Part shown: positions 23,578-34,977 of the stretch, in pieces | Layout of the letters: each line of letters begins with the position of its first letter | How positions within the stretch are numbered: position 1 is the stretch's first letter | Assembly (NCBI GenBank): GCA_014925825.1 | Contig: JACGCK010000028.1 | Coordinates: 124,001-188,000 of the forward strand | Length of the DNA stretch: 64,000 nucleotides | DNA from: Pholiota molesta | Lineage: Eukaryota; Basidiomycota; Agaricomycetes; Agaricales; Strophariaceae | Direction of reading: 5' to 3' | Notes under the pieces: generated by a model | The model's database searches: none | Told to the model about the DNA's origin: nothing | What the model saw: the letters and a program-made list of their open reading frames with translations, nothing else | Program-made: the position numbers and the translations under genes

Positions 23578-25172
23578 TTATGGGGACGAGATATGGCGGC
23601 CTACGCGCTGGGTGCCATAAAATTCCTGTCGGAGGTCGTGAAAATCGTTGCGGAGGCCCGCGCGGAAGCTTTTCGCCTCTTTCCACCGCCTCTCAAACGA
23701 CGCCCGCGAGAGCAGGCGCTGCTGCTGGCCTTCATCCGCGAGGACTCGTCGTGCGACTGGGTGAGCAGGAAGTGCAGATGCCGGAGGCGAAGTCTGTCAA
23801 AAGCCGTCTGTATGGTGGGTGGACGTGAATACCATGGACGCGAGTAATGAACGAGGCGCTTGTCGCGGTACTTACGCTATATTTTGATGCTAGATCTGCC
23901 AGTTTGGCCTCGTGTTGTTCTAATTTAGTAAGGATGGCCTGGCGTTGTCGAGGACGAAGTGGCTGAACCTCTGCTAGGGTCCAATTCGTCCTAACCGTTG
24001 TAGTGTTCTATGATAGTTGGTAGTGTGAGCAACCGAACTAGTCGCAGAAACATGAACGGACTCACGTTCGAAGAGATATTAGTCTCTTGCAGTATTTTTG
24101 ATGCCACGAGGAGGACCGGACACTCCACTCTTCCGCCCCTATCTGAGTACGTAGAATCAAGGTCCCCGCAGGGATTCTAAATGTTCATTGATTTTAGGGA
24201 AAAGATCGGTATGTTCAGGGAGAGGTTGCCATTGCTTGCTTTTTTTGAATAAACGCTGAAAATTTCATTGTGAGACGAACCAAAAAACATATGTAGAGAG
24301 ATAGGAACACACTTTATTCATAAACTTCAAGTCTTCCTCAGACGAGTTTATCAGATCTAGATTTTCTCTAATCACGAAGACCTCGTGGGTTCATCGAGCA
24401 CCACAGGCTGCGATGAGGGACCAGCATCCGGAGTGAAGTTCATTCCAGCTGTCGCAGTACGGGTTGAAGAAGCTTTCACGCTGCGAAGTCCGATCCAGGG
24501 GGCATTTCCCTGATACTGGGAAGTTTCTTTTCCTGGGGATATCGAGGGGAGTTGGGATCCAAGGCACATCGCGCTCATGCACACCATTTGGCACCTGGCC
24601 TCCGTTATGTAACGACATCCTCGCCCGTGGCGCCTCGAAGCTATCATCTTCATCATCTTCATCATCGCCGACAATTGAAACATCAGCAATGTCATCGTCC
24701 ACCTCCTCGATCTTGCCGTGCCCTAACCACTCTTCCTCCCTCTTAGACACGTCCTTAGGCCACCCATTCTCGATAACGACAGTGGAAGTCAGGCCATTCA
24801 TCCGAGGACTGCCCCGAGCGCGACTGGGGCCAGTTCCGGAGACCCGAACTTATCGAAGCCGTAGCTGTTGGTTGCTCGGTAGGACAGGCCAGGCGGCTGG
24901 AAGACGCCGCCCATCGTGGGCGGCAGTTCGTCGAATGTCCCGAGAAATTGTGAGTAGGTGAGGACAGGCGGCGCCTGCGGCGGTTGCTCGACGCCAGTTT
25001 CCAGTGTGGTTGATGTCGTCGTCGCGCTCGTCGGCGAGGCATCCGCCGGCGAGGCTTCATGTGGGCGTGCAGGTCCTGCCTGTCGAGTTGCGTAGAATAT
25101 TCGTGTGCGAGGGTCATTAAGAGATGGGGAGAAGCCACAGAATGCGATGAGAACTAAGAATCAGTCGAGCAT
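23578..25172 (-). CDS. Unrecognised acidic/coiled-coil protein, several frameshifts
   Basis: Not recognised. Reading on the minus strand: FCGFSPSLNDPRTRIFYATR, a Thr/Ser/Pro-rich linker, TYSQFLGTFDELPPTMGGVF and QPPGLSYRATNSYGFDKFGS, MNGLTSTVVIENGWP, an acidic patch (IEEVDDDIADVSIVGDDEDD), VLDEPHEVFVIRENLDLINS, SEEDLKFMNKRLFKKSKQWQ, VECPVLLVASKILQETN, a helical block RQRQAILTKLEQHEAKLADL, HLHFLLTQSHD and the end FRAGLRNDFHDLRQEFYGTQ-RVGRHISSP-stop. Short consensus introns connect the parts. At least four single-base losses are needed (C-run 24802-24803, G-run 24387-24389, C-run 24164-24167, near 23735), plus one unresolved slip near 24500. The 5' end is uncertain: ATG 25172 is followed too soon by a stop. 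Function unknown. Confidence 0.55.
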
Positions 25173-26132
25173 GTGGATGAACAGAAGTGGAGGTTGGGCG
25201 AACAAAGATGGTTTGGTTGGATTAGGCCGTAATAAGTAACCAACCCGCGAACCACAAATTCCACGTCTCGGCAAGACTATTTTAGCTTCATTACATACAC
25301 TCAGAACAAGGAACTTGCTGCTACGCATGACAACTTGAATTTAGCAGATTTCAACATAAGAAACATCCTTCAAACACGCGCCATGCTTGGCTACGCATGA
25401 CAAGAATAACGCGTGAGGAAGAGCCAGCGCCGATCAATTCACATCCTATACAAAAGGCAAGACAGAAACGCGTTGGACGTTCACACAAAAAGGCCGCAAC
25501 CAGGCTTTCTATCGAGAACAAACCGAAGTTGCCGGCCCTTTTTTTTTACATGTTATTACTCTCAGAAGTCATCATACTAACCGACCTTCTGATTTTCAGA
25601 GTCTCGGCAAAGAATCTCTTGAATTGCTTGTTTTGCATTCAATCAAGCAAGATATACTTGAGAAAGACGTCTTCTTTGTACCATGCATTTGCCATGAATA
25701 TAGTTAGCATGGCTTTATAATTAGGGACGATCATTGATATACTTAGCGCTCATAGGTCCGAGTCCAACCCTGGACTGATTGATTACCAAAATTCGTCATC
25801 AATCAAAGCTTTCTCATAATTAGACATACAAACGGCGTTACTGATGGACCATGGTGGTAAGTATACAAAAAGGATACATAAAACTGAAATATACATATTT
25901 AGTTGGGAGAAAGATGCATGGATGGGTAATAAGTTAGGGAGAAATGTAATAAATGACACAACATTGAACAAGGAGGGTCTTTTGGGTGCATGAATGAGAG
26001 ACACGATCGATGAAAGTACAGGCTATGAGAGGAACAGATATCTATAGGGAGAAATAAGTGGATCCGGCGATGAGAGAAATCAAAATAGGGAGGATGCAAT
26101 AGCATGAGATGATTTCGATTCAAGTACCATGA
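25173..26132. other. Intergenic, no gene seen
   Basis: 960 nt between two minus-strand genes: promoter of the acidic unknown and 3' flank of the F-BAR gene. Only short chance frames. Confidence 0.45.
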
Positions 26133-28060
26133 TCATTTCGCTCGTTTCGACTCAGATTGCTTCTCTGAAAAACATTAGCGAACTTGGACTAATGAATGCA
26201 AATCAAATTCACAATAAGTATATGTCCAAACCTCAGAGGGAAGGGCGCTTACCAAGGTCGGACGGCTGGGAGATTGGGGTCGAGCTCCGAGGAGAACGGC
26301 AGTAGCGTTGGTTTATGCTGAGAATGGCTGCGTGTGTGCGATCGACTAGGAATACTATACCAAAACCGCCCAAGCTACGATGGGCCCGTTCACGAGCTGA
26401 AGACTTCGAGGTAGACCGCTGTCTGTCGATGAAGACTTTCGTTCACTCGCGGCCAAGCGGTCTGGGGATCGCTTGGACTGTTTCATTGGACGTTTTTGCT
26501 GAACGGAGATGGAAACAAAAGACGATTTAATAAACGACTTCGGGGACATGCAAATGATACATACGTCTGCAGGAAAAGAAGCTACTGCTACCTCACGCGG
26601 AGGAGGAGGACCGCGCAATGGAGTAAGTGGGCGTTGTCCATACGAGTTTAGTGAGTCGATCAAAGCTTCGAACCTCCGAAACGTTGAGAAAATTCGTCGA
26701 TGAAGTCCCTAGGCATGAAAAGATCCTTCCAATGAGTGATGAAACTGATCGACTGCAATAACAGCGTTAATTTTCCCAAGATCCAAAGCGCCCACAGTGT
26801 AAATGAACGTACTCCGCGATCAGTATTTGAAATCACCGACAAGTCTCCAGGAAGGCCCCCAGTGATTCCTCCATAAATTTGCATCTCTCCATTTCCAGCT
26901 GCAAACACGAATTACGGAGCATCTCCCATTCATGGGCCGGTCCCGAAGCTGCTTTGGGCGAATCTACAGAAGATTCAGACAATGGTGAGGAAAGATTATT
27001 GGGAGAAAAGTCCAACGCCTTCATCGATTGAAGCCGCTGGTGTCGAGGGAGTAGCGCAGCTTCTTGTATTCCTGCTTCCATTCCGATGCCACTCCGCTCC
27101 GCCGGCGCAATCCCCGCACTTGATCGTGGTGCAGCTTCCTGGCCGCCGGCTCATAGACATCTCGCCAATGAATCCTCTGTTTCATCTGGAGTTCGACACA
27201 TCGTGATTCGAGGTCGACGGCGATTTGATGGCAAGATCGTGACGTTTCATCGCTTGTTGTGCGGTTCTACTCTGAGTGCGTCTATGCGCCCCGGAGTTCG
27301 CTATTACGCAGTATATAATGCGTCAATTGACATTGAGTAATTCATAGAAGAACGCTGACGCACCTAGAATCAGATTCCCCTATCATTGTTTCCGCTAAAT
27401 TAGCAAGACGAGATGCATATGATGCTCAATGGCGCCTCTACAATCAAAATCAAATCAGTGATTGTGCAATAGCATGTGTGTGATAGAAATACAAACCTCT
27501 TGATCCAGAACTTGGTGAGTTCATCTGTCGTCTGGATGGCCACTCGCATACGCGTGGAGAGATCTTTTAGCTTGGGATCCACGGTGCTTTCTGCGATGTC
27601 GAACAGTGGTAGCGGAATTTGAGAGGATTGGACCATCGCGGAAGTGAAGGATGTAGATGCGGATGGTTCTTGGTTAGCAGGATCACGATTCCAGCCGACT
27701 AACCAGTCATCAATCTTGAAGTGCTCCCACACAATTGGACTGCCGCTTCTCTGGATGACGGTCTTCCCTTTGACGAAATTGTACGTCGCAAAACGTTCGG
27801 CCCAACGGCATATGGTTGAAACAAGTCGCAAACTCGTGGAACCCGGCTGGAACGGGTGCCACAACGCCCTGCTCTCGCAAACGTTTGTCCATCTGCACAA
27901 TATCTCTGACCTGCCCGACGTCATAGGAGAGCTCGGCCCCTGGCCTCGCTGGGTCCGCGAGCTCGTACGTCCGCAGCGACATGCGACGCAGACATCGGTG
28001 GTTTATGCTGGGAAGGGTGGACAGCGAGGACGGCCCAGGCCTGGATGCCAGAGCAGTCAT
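26133..28060 (-). CDS. F-BAR domain protein, several frameshifts
   Basis: F-BAR proteins bind curved membranes at endocytic or cortical sites. Here an N-terminal part (MSLRTYELADPARPGAELSY, VGQVRDIVQMDKRLREQGVV, FATYNFVKGKTVIQRSG, IVWEHFKIDDWLVGWN) leads to the diagnostic F-BAR helix: DELTKFWIKR spliced to GAIEHHYASRLANLAETMIG, then HDLAIKIAVDLESRCVELQM, KQRIHWRDVYEPAARKLHHD, EWKQEYKKLRY, HEWEMLRNSCLQLEMERCKF and the C-terminal TFRRFEALIDSLNSYGQRPL with a Ser/Pro-rich tail ending KQSESKRAK-stop (26133). Frames switch at about 27410, at the A-run 27225-27227, near 27035 and near 26690, mostly single missing bases. The F-BAR call rests on the helix pattern; what the N-terminal part is I cannot say. 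Start not certain (ATG 28060 or the internal Met of MSLRTYEL). Confidence 0.6.
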
Positions 28061-29530
28061 GATGAGGGTATAGAGGAGTCAGGACAGGTGCCAGGCGGCC
28101 TCAGGACCAGGCTCAGGTTGATAAGGGAAAGTACAGTGAGCCTGATGATGGATGATGTGCTTTATCAGGGCATGGAGCTGGTAAGCACTGCCTCAAACGA
28201 GCATGTAATTTTGTCCTCCCATGCCTCGTTTGTGAGCGCATGTGAGCCTTGAAACTGATGCATCCATCAAGATTTTGGCCGTTCACGGATGAGATCAGAT
28301 CCAGGCTGTCGTAAGCACCTTGAGCTTCGAGGCGTGATGCAGTTCCATTATTAGCCATTCAATAAGTGCACAGCATGCAACAGCACTTTCAGCAATGTCA
28401 AGCAATGTCGACACAAATTCGGAGACAGGAAGTAGTAGCCACACAAGCACGCCAAAGAGTGAAAAGATCCGGCCATGAGTTGCCTTGAAATATCTCGAGC
28501 ATCGGCAATAGCTTCAGGCAGTGCTGTGTGCATGTTAGAGCAATGTCAGAGCTTGATCTCAAGCTGCGGCACTGTTACGTTTGTGGCATTCGTCACGTCA
28601 CGAATCACTACGGGCCGCTATCGAATCTTGATAATTAATGACTCTTGACATTCAATATTCAATGTTCAAATGTTTAAAAATACCTGGTGGTTGTATGTCT
28701 CCAAGTAAAGAGATTAAAACCATACTGCCATTTTAATTGTTTCAACTGACCGGCAGACTCGAAAGATTAGGGTTTTTCAAATGATTCAAACAAATTAGCG
28801 CGAGTGGCTCGCCAATGTCCTCAATTCACGATCAACTCAGGAAAAACAAAATTGAGAGCCCCAATCAGAGCAGAGTTCATCTATTCAATTTCAAAGCCAG
28901 CGGTCATTCGAACGAAGCGAGCGACCCATCAAAGCGACTCCATGAACTACTTGATAGCATGATCAGTATATGAATATGAACATGAATCCGACATTGGACG
29001 CCGAGCCTTTAACATTCAACGGCAATAATCATTTACCGTCACAGGCTGTGTGGTGGCCCTCATCTTTGCTATACCAAGATCAAGGAAAGACGACCTATGA
29101 TGTGCAGTACATTTCTCATTCCCTTACTTTCTTGCCCGCTTTTGCATTGTCATATCAGATGGTTCCGATAGAGACACCGCCAAAGATAGAAAAGTACAAC
29201 AGCCTTGCCTACGCAGCATATCCTGATGTTCAATCGCTGCATCTAGTCAGTAAAATTGGAATACCAATACGGTCTAAAATATTTTTGATGATGGAAACGT
29301 GGTTTTCCTTATACTTGGAGCTTCTGACGGCGGTCAGTTGGGCGCTTATTCGCTAAGATTACGTAGAATGCCCGATCGTCCTTGAGCTTGATCTGTGGCT
29401 ATGATGCGCTTCATGAAGTCATACTTCTCGTCTTATCCGAAATATAGATCTGCAGTGATTGATGGCTGATTTGGAGTTTACCATCATTTGGTGAAAACAC
29501 ACCTTGCCCTCGAACCAACCTCGAACCACC
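28061..29530. other. Gene-poor stretch, no gene supported
   Basis: About 1.5 kb. A 128-codon open frame at 28970-29356 (+) has no recognisable domain. The right end is the upstream region of the PD-(D/E)XK-like gene. Confidence 0.4.
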
Positions 29531-30141
29531 ATGTGGCCAGAGAAGATTCAGCGACAGTTCGACATTGCTCTAGCAAGAGGCAACGATGCCCTCGAGAATG
29601 TAATGCATGCGCCTTACAACAAACTCCTGAATACGCTATTCCCAGTCGACACCGACTTCACCGTCATTCCCAATTTCCAGGAGATAAACTCGAATAAGGG
29701 CGCGGACTACCTTGTGACTTTTGAAGTCTTCTTGGAAAACAAGCCTGTCTTCGTCCTGGCGCTCAAAAGGGAGAAGGATCTTGGGCTCAAATCCAAACGC
29801 ACAGCCGCCGATGATCAGCTACGTGCCCGCCTAGGTGACCTTATTGGTAAGAAGCTGTTCCTCTCTAGTGGCAATTGCGCTATTTATTTACGATTTGCCA
29901 TAGAATCTTGCCCTTTGGACGTCTTGCGTGGTGTCAGCGCTTTCGGGACGAAACTCTGCTTCTACTCCATCACGAAAGAAGGACTGGTCTCGCCCGAGCA
30001 TATCCCTCCTCTGCACTATATGTGAGCGACACCGCACCGATTGAACGCTGGAACTTCGACATCCTTACGGCCGAAGGAGAGGGCGAACTGCGTCGCATCG
30101 TTCAAGGCATCTTTGAACAGTGCGCCCAACTTGAGGCGTGA
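29531..30141 (+). CDS. PD-(D/E)XK nuclease-like protein, active-site Glu apparently lost
   Basis: ATG 29531 (ACCACCATG) starts MWPEKIQRQFDIALARGNDA, then YNKLLNTLFPVDTDFTVIPN, GADYLVTFEVFLENKPVFVL and ALKREKDLGLKSKRTAADDQ, LRARLGDLI, an intron at 29847-29903, ESCPLDVLRGVSAFGTKLCF and, after a slip of one base near 30020, VSDTAPIERWNFDILTAEGE ending QCAQLEA-stop. Asp (DTDFTV or ADYLV), a beta strand, then x-LK and a helix with RAADDQ is the order of the PD-(D/E)XK fold. I recall similar single-domain proteins, often in many copies, in Agaricomycete genomes. In them the strand ends E-x-K (LELK); here it reads LALK, so the Glu is replaced by Ala and catalysis may be lost. Fold call is inference; about 180 residues. 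Confidence 0.6.
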
Positions 30142-30685
30142 GGTAGGTGGGCACTTACCCTTTCTAACTGCTCGCAGGTGCCTAGGCCAGCAACAGCCTC
30201 CAACTCCCAGTGAGATTCGGCGGCCCCCAAACGATCTGTAACGAATATCTGGCAGTGCATGGACTCCAACCACACCCTGGTGACCCCGTCTTCCAGGACG
30301 CACAAACCCCTTCTCGAATACAATGTACTTATAGTCTGCAGTTCTGCCCATGTACTCATAATTTGCATTTTGCCTTTGTTATTACATTGATGCGGTGTTT
30401 CATGCGCGAATTCTGCGCCTTCAACTTTACACCTTCCGTCGTGACACATTTATTTCCCTAGTAGGCCACTTCCTCTTCGTCAGCTCCCCATTGGCATCGA
30501 TCTCGCCGCCATTGCCGCAAACACCCTCCTGGAACATCGCAGTCCTAAGCTCAGTATCCCGCGACTAACAAGACGAATAGGGGAAACGGGTCTCAAAATA
30601 TGTATGATTCTAGAGCGTCCTGCATACCTATGCTATACGTCTTGCTTGTTGAATTCTCCTACGGGGGTCGCAAAGAAAGAGACCA
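30142..30685. other. Between the nuclease-like gene and the GMC remnant
   Basis: No supported gene. A minus-strand stretch near 30443-30545 can be read as MFQEGVCGNGGEIDANGELT followed by KRKWPTREINVSRRKV-stop, which looks protein-like but matches nothing I recognise; it could be a scrap of another gene. Confidence 0.3.
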
Positions 30686-31110
30686 TCACAACTTCAACCC
30701 CAGGGCTTCTGCAATCAAGCCGGCTGCCTTCGCTCCTACCGTATTGTATGTGTTTGCACCTACGTTTCCTGGGCAGATGCTCAAGTCTGGTACGGTATCA
30801 TCAGTTATAGGCCGATATGTAAGGGGAGAGAGAGAAGTGTATTACCAGCGACTTTGAGATGCGTGGTTCCGTAAACGTTCAACCGACTGTCGACAACGCC
30901 GCCTTAGCTTCGGGGTTTCATGGCACAAGTGCCCAACTAGATAGCAGAGACGTTAGTTCTGCTCGACAGATAAGATAAGACACATACTGCGTGCCATGCA
31001 GTCCCAACTACGAATGCGATTTTAGTAGTAACGGGTACGTCCAGGAAAGTGACAATATATCACGCACTCGTTCGCCTGTGGTAATCGTCGATGGCGGCAT
31101 CGTCCTCATC
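30686..31110 (-). pseudogene. GMC oxidoreductase (alcohol-oxidase type), 3' fragment
   Basis: Minus-strand remnant of the C-terminus of a glucose-methanol-choline flavoenzyme. In order: EDDAAIDDYHRRTSA, then LGTCAMKPRS (the HxxGTCAMKP block around the active site), an in-frame TAA, GGVVDSRLNVYGTTHLKVA, and, after a short intron, DLSICPGNVGANTYNTVGAK with AAGLIAEALGLKL-stop. The pattern (CAMKPR-GGVVD-NVYGT-LKVADLS) fits fungal alcohol/methanol oxidases rather than aryl-alcohol oxidases. The in-frame stop and absence of the FAD-binding N-terminus in the next kilobase show it is a decayed fragment. Confidence 0.75.
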
Positions 31111-32591
31111 TACTAAGTTCTACTGAGAAACATTGATGTCTATTGAGTTCTACTGAGACCTAGCAGGAGTCTACTGGTACTATCAGAAAGGGGACTACTC
31201 TACGAGGCTACCAGCTCTACTGGACCTACTGAGCCCTACATAGTCATATCATTTTTCCCTGATGGTATACACCAGTTTGGGGGCACACTATTGTATCAAA
31301 TGATTCACCATCGTGTGCCATTTCAATGGTCAGCAGTCTCACATGCCTCCGGAGTCCGTATCTGTAATCACTCCTTCAATCCTGGAAACTCTTTTCGGTT
31401 TCGCACAATACTTACAACAGCAGACCAAGGTATTTATCGTATATGTATACGGACTGCTGTACGCATTGACAAGCCAGGACATAACAGATGATCGATGAAC
31501 GTTAATCTATCCGCAACAAATCCGCAAACAATCTACGTAAAATTTTAAAGACTTTAAGCATATGTCGATCCACACAGCACTCCGCTTCCTGACTCTTCCT
31601 GACCATACGGAAGCTATTTAGATGGTGTACAACAAGGACAACTCCACCGCTTACCCGTGCGAGTATCAAGCGAGTATGCTAACATGGCGCCAAAGTATCA
31701 GGGAACTGTTACCAAATAAGGGAATTCGGTGTCCCAAAATAACCGACGAGCGCTCGTTTGAAGCCGCCCATGCTGAAATAACGTGAACTGCGACGTAAAA
31801 TCAATCCTTAGCGCTTTAGCCGTTGATTCCAGGTTGATTCTGTAGGCCTGAGATCCCAGGCTAGCCTCGCCACGTATCACCCTAATACATACAGCTATAC
31901 TCATCTTTTCCAACGCGCCCTCAATTAGGACTAGATCAACGTCCGCCTGCACAACATGCCACCTACATAGCTACATGCTTCCAGCTTGCATAAATGAAAT
32001 TCCCGACCTAGAGGAGAGTATGGAATGGATTGTCTCGCTGAACCTGTGCTGAACCGTCAGAAAAGGAAATGTGTGAGGGGGATCTAAGTCATCACTTTTA
32101 GTCAGATAGAAAAATTACAACAAATGTAAATAGCCATGTTTGAAGTTGCAGGGACTGAAAGCGTATACAGAGAAAAGGCCGAAAAAAAGAAAGAATTCAA
32201 TTGGATAGGAAGCAAGGTGGGAAGGATCCGGGAAAACGTAGCAAATATTGTGTTTTTGAGTACATCACTAAGTGGAGAAAGGTATCAAAAAATTTCAGCA
32301 TCAGATTTGATGAACTAGTGAAGTACGACACACGTACATACCAGTAATAGGCGAAAGCCCGTCAAAATTCAGTAAGAAGTAGATGGTTGGTTGTAGGCCT
32401 AAGGCTTCGAGCCAGATACAACAGGCAGAGGTAAATGATGTTAGATGGATGGGTCGGGGTCAGGTTAGAGCATGGGTAAGTAGGAAAAAAGGTTGAGGTG
32501 CGATCCTCGACAAAAGGCAGGCAGATACGAAAGGAGCAAAGTGTAAGAAAAGAAAAAGAGATGAAAAGATCCGCGAACACAAAGGTATCTC
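31111..32591. other. Gene-poor stretch with a degenerate short repeat
   Basis: No supported gene. At about 31115-31245 an imperfect TCTACTGAG-like unit recurs several times. The right part is the 3' flank of the F-BAR/SH3 gene. Confidence 0.4.
31115..31245. repeat. Imperfect tandem repeat of a TCTACTGAG-like unit
   Basis: Variants of the 9-nt unit (TCTACTAAG, TCTACTGAG, TCTATTGAG, TCTACTGGA) occur repeatedly with irregular spacing. Probably a decayed minisatellite. Confidence 0.5.
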
Positions 32592-34492
32592 CTAGAACAA
32601 GCACACAAAGTTGCTGGGGAACACATTCCGCCCCTCCACCCGCCTCGCCTCATCCAGAAGTTCGCCGCTCCACCACCCATCATCAGGCGTAGCAGTCACG
32701 GCGATAACATCCCCGGCCTGGAAGTCAAACTCCTCCTCAATCGTGGCTGTGTAATCGTACAGCGCTTTTACTACAATGCATAGAGCGATGAGGACGCAGA
32801 AATCAGGATATCATATCATTTCATCATCAATGCAGAGTATCACATACCGTAGAACAGAATCTTGTTGCCCTGCTGCACGGGCAGTGGCGGGGGCGGTGTC
32901 TGCGACCGACCCGCGCCAGGATGACTGCCTGGGGGAAGCATGGGTAGTGGCTGTGATTCCCTATACGGCCTCGCCATGGGTGACGGCGTCCGGCCCCTGT
33001 TGGAAGAAGAGGCGTTGGAGATAGCCTCTGGCACCGGCGGCGGAGGGTGGTTAGGAGGCCCCGTCTGCGGAGGCGAGGCTGTGGATCTAGGGTAGCTCGT
33101 CGTCGTCACCACGCTTGGAAGCGCTCCTCCTCCGTCGCGCGAGGCGATAGAGCCCTCGTAAGACCGCGAGTCGCCGTTGAGATGGGTGGTATTTATAGCA
33201 GGATGTGCAGCGTGCGGTTGATCGTCTGCGGATGCATGGCGGCTGTGGGCGGCGTCGAGGGTAGCGGCCTCCGAATGGTAGGCAGGGGCGGCGCGGCGCG
33301 ATACACGCTGGAAGTCTACAGTACGAACGACAGGCGAGCCTGGCTGCTGAGGTTCCAGTAGTCCGTTGTTGGGCTGGATTTCACCCGGCATGGCAATTGT
33401 GTTTCCGGTTCCATACTCGTTCACAAAATTTTCCACATCCTTCTCCGGTTCGAGTTGGTCTAACGCCGTTCTGATACGTTCGCAAGACTAGATAGGTGGG
33501 ATGGGGAAGAGAGTAACGATGAATCATCAGTAAGTAATGATCAACAAGAAAGTCTATGATGAGAATGAAATATACCTGATCGTCAGCCACACAAATCGTC
33601 GAGATGTTGTTAGCGTAGGCCCATATGATATCCTTCAAGAAATCCACCCGATCTTCCTCCAGATCCTGGCACGAGTCGCAAAAGTCCTTCCATTCCTTCT
33701 CCCATGTTCCCATCAACTCTAATAGCTCCTTGGTAAATCTGGTGAAATCCCTCTCGTTTCCAATCATGGTCTGTTTTGTTCGCTGCAGCTTCTGCTGCAC
33801 CTTCTGCAAATCCGTCCCCTGCATGTACGTGGCTTGCTGGGTATATGAGTTGATTCGTAGGCAGTCTTGCTCATATTTCTCTCGAGATTTCTTGACGTAC
33901 GATTCATGGACTTGTTTCTCCTTGAATTTACGCTCTAGAGGAGCCTGTACAGTGCGGCGGTGAGTGATTTGCTTTTGGTGGAAGGTAGCTGTGGGCGCTT
34001 CGAGATCGAGACGTATTAGGTTTGCCAGTTCCAGATGATTCTCCGCCTGTTTTTCGGTCTCGATGCGGAGCGTATCGAATGAGTTGCGCAACTCTCTATC
34101 GTGTGAGTGGTCAGAGATATGCAAACCATCTTCAAAATTTGGCGCACTCACCCAATCTCATCCCCCCCAATAGGCGCCTTCGCCAGCTTGGCCAACCGGT
34201 TAGCATAGTCCTCCTCTATAACGCATCTTGACCAAAGGCTCAATCACATTGTCCACAACTGATTCAGCAATGCGAAATACCTTTCGTTCCAGTAGTTCCG
34301 CAGCTCATCGGTGGTTTTCGAGGCGCCACGCATCCTGGCGAACATGATGTTGGGCCCAGCATCACCGGGTCCCCAAAACGAATTGCAGTAGTCCCTCGAT
34401 GTGCTTCCATTGAAGATATCGCTATCGGGCGCCCTAGCGGTGGCGTATCGCGCGAGAGAGGTAGCTGAGGGCTGTTGCACTCTTGCTGCCAT
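32592..34492 (-). CDS. F-BAR and SH3 protein of the Cdc15/Imp2/Hof1 type
   Basis: Cytokinesis scaffold: the F-BAR dimer binds the membrane at the division site and the SH3 recruits ring and septum factors. ATG 34492 starts MAARVQQPSATSLARYATAR, then the FCH signature YCNSFWGPGDAGPNIMFARM, TTDELRNYWNERY, coiled-coil segments (FDTLRIETEKQAENHLELAN, LERKFKEKQVHESYVKKSRE, QKLQRTKQTMIGNERDFTRF, EKEWKDFCDSCQDLEEDRVD), a long Pro/Ser-rich disordered linker, and a C-terminal SH3 with ALYDYTATIEEEFDFQAGDV, GWWSGEL and FPSNFVCLF-stop (32592). All SH3 aromatic positions are present and the frame is continuous through about seven introns. This architecture is shared by fission yeast Cdc15 and Imp2 and budding yeast Hof1; which one it matches best cannot be told here. 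Confidence 0.88.
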
Positions 34493-34977
34493 GGTGGAGA
34501 GAGCAATAGAGATGTGAGAGCAGAAGAGCAAGGAATAGAGGACAGGGCTTGACAGATGGGGGCCTGATGATGAGATGATCTGAGTGAGCTGAAGCAGATG
34601 CACCCTTTCCGAGTACACCTCAAATCTTATTACTCCACGTGATTCCCGCCCTTTGTTGCGATGGCCACCAATGGAGCTTCTGGCGCAGCGTACAATATTT
34701 TCTCCGGCCCCGATGTCCGCACAGTATTGGCGCCCATGCTGCTCAGGGGCCGCGGAACTGGACTTATTGGGACACTTTCTCAATCTCATTCAGCACGTAT
34801 TCCTCACGGCGTTGAAGCATCTAACACGCGGGTTTAATATTTCATTTTAAAAGATCGACCCGTTGGACCCACCCCTTCCATCTTACCCACCCACTCAGCG
34901 CCCGTTATCAGCGCTATGATGTATCATCCTACGAGCCTCTAATAGCCGGCGCTTCCAGTGCCGGCTCTCACAGACCT
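34493..34977. other. Promoter of the F-BAR/SH3 gene and 3' flank of ELP1
   Basis: 485 nt between two minus-strand genes in tandem. No extra gene seen. Confidence 0.5.

Noticed and set aside
28970..29356. 128-codon frame rich in Tyr/Leu
   Set aside because: No family resemblance, and the surrounding DNA looks non-coding.
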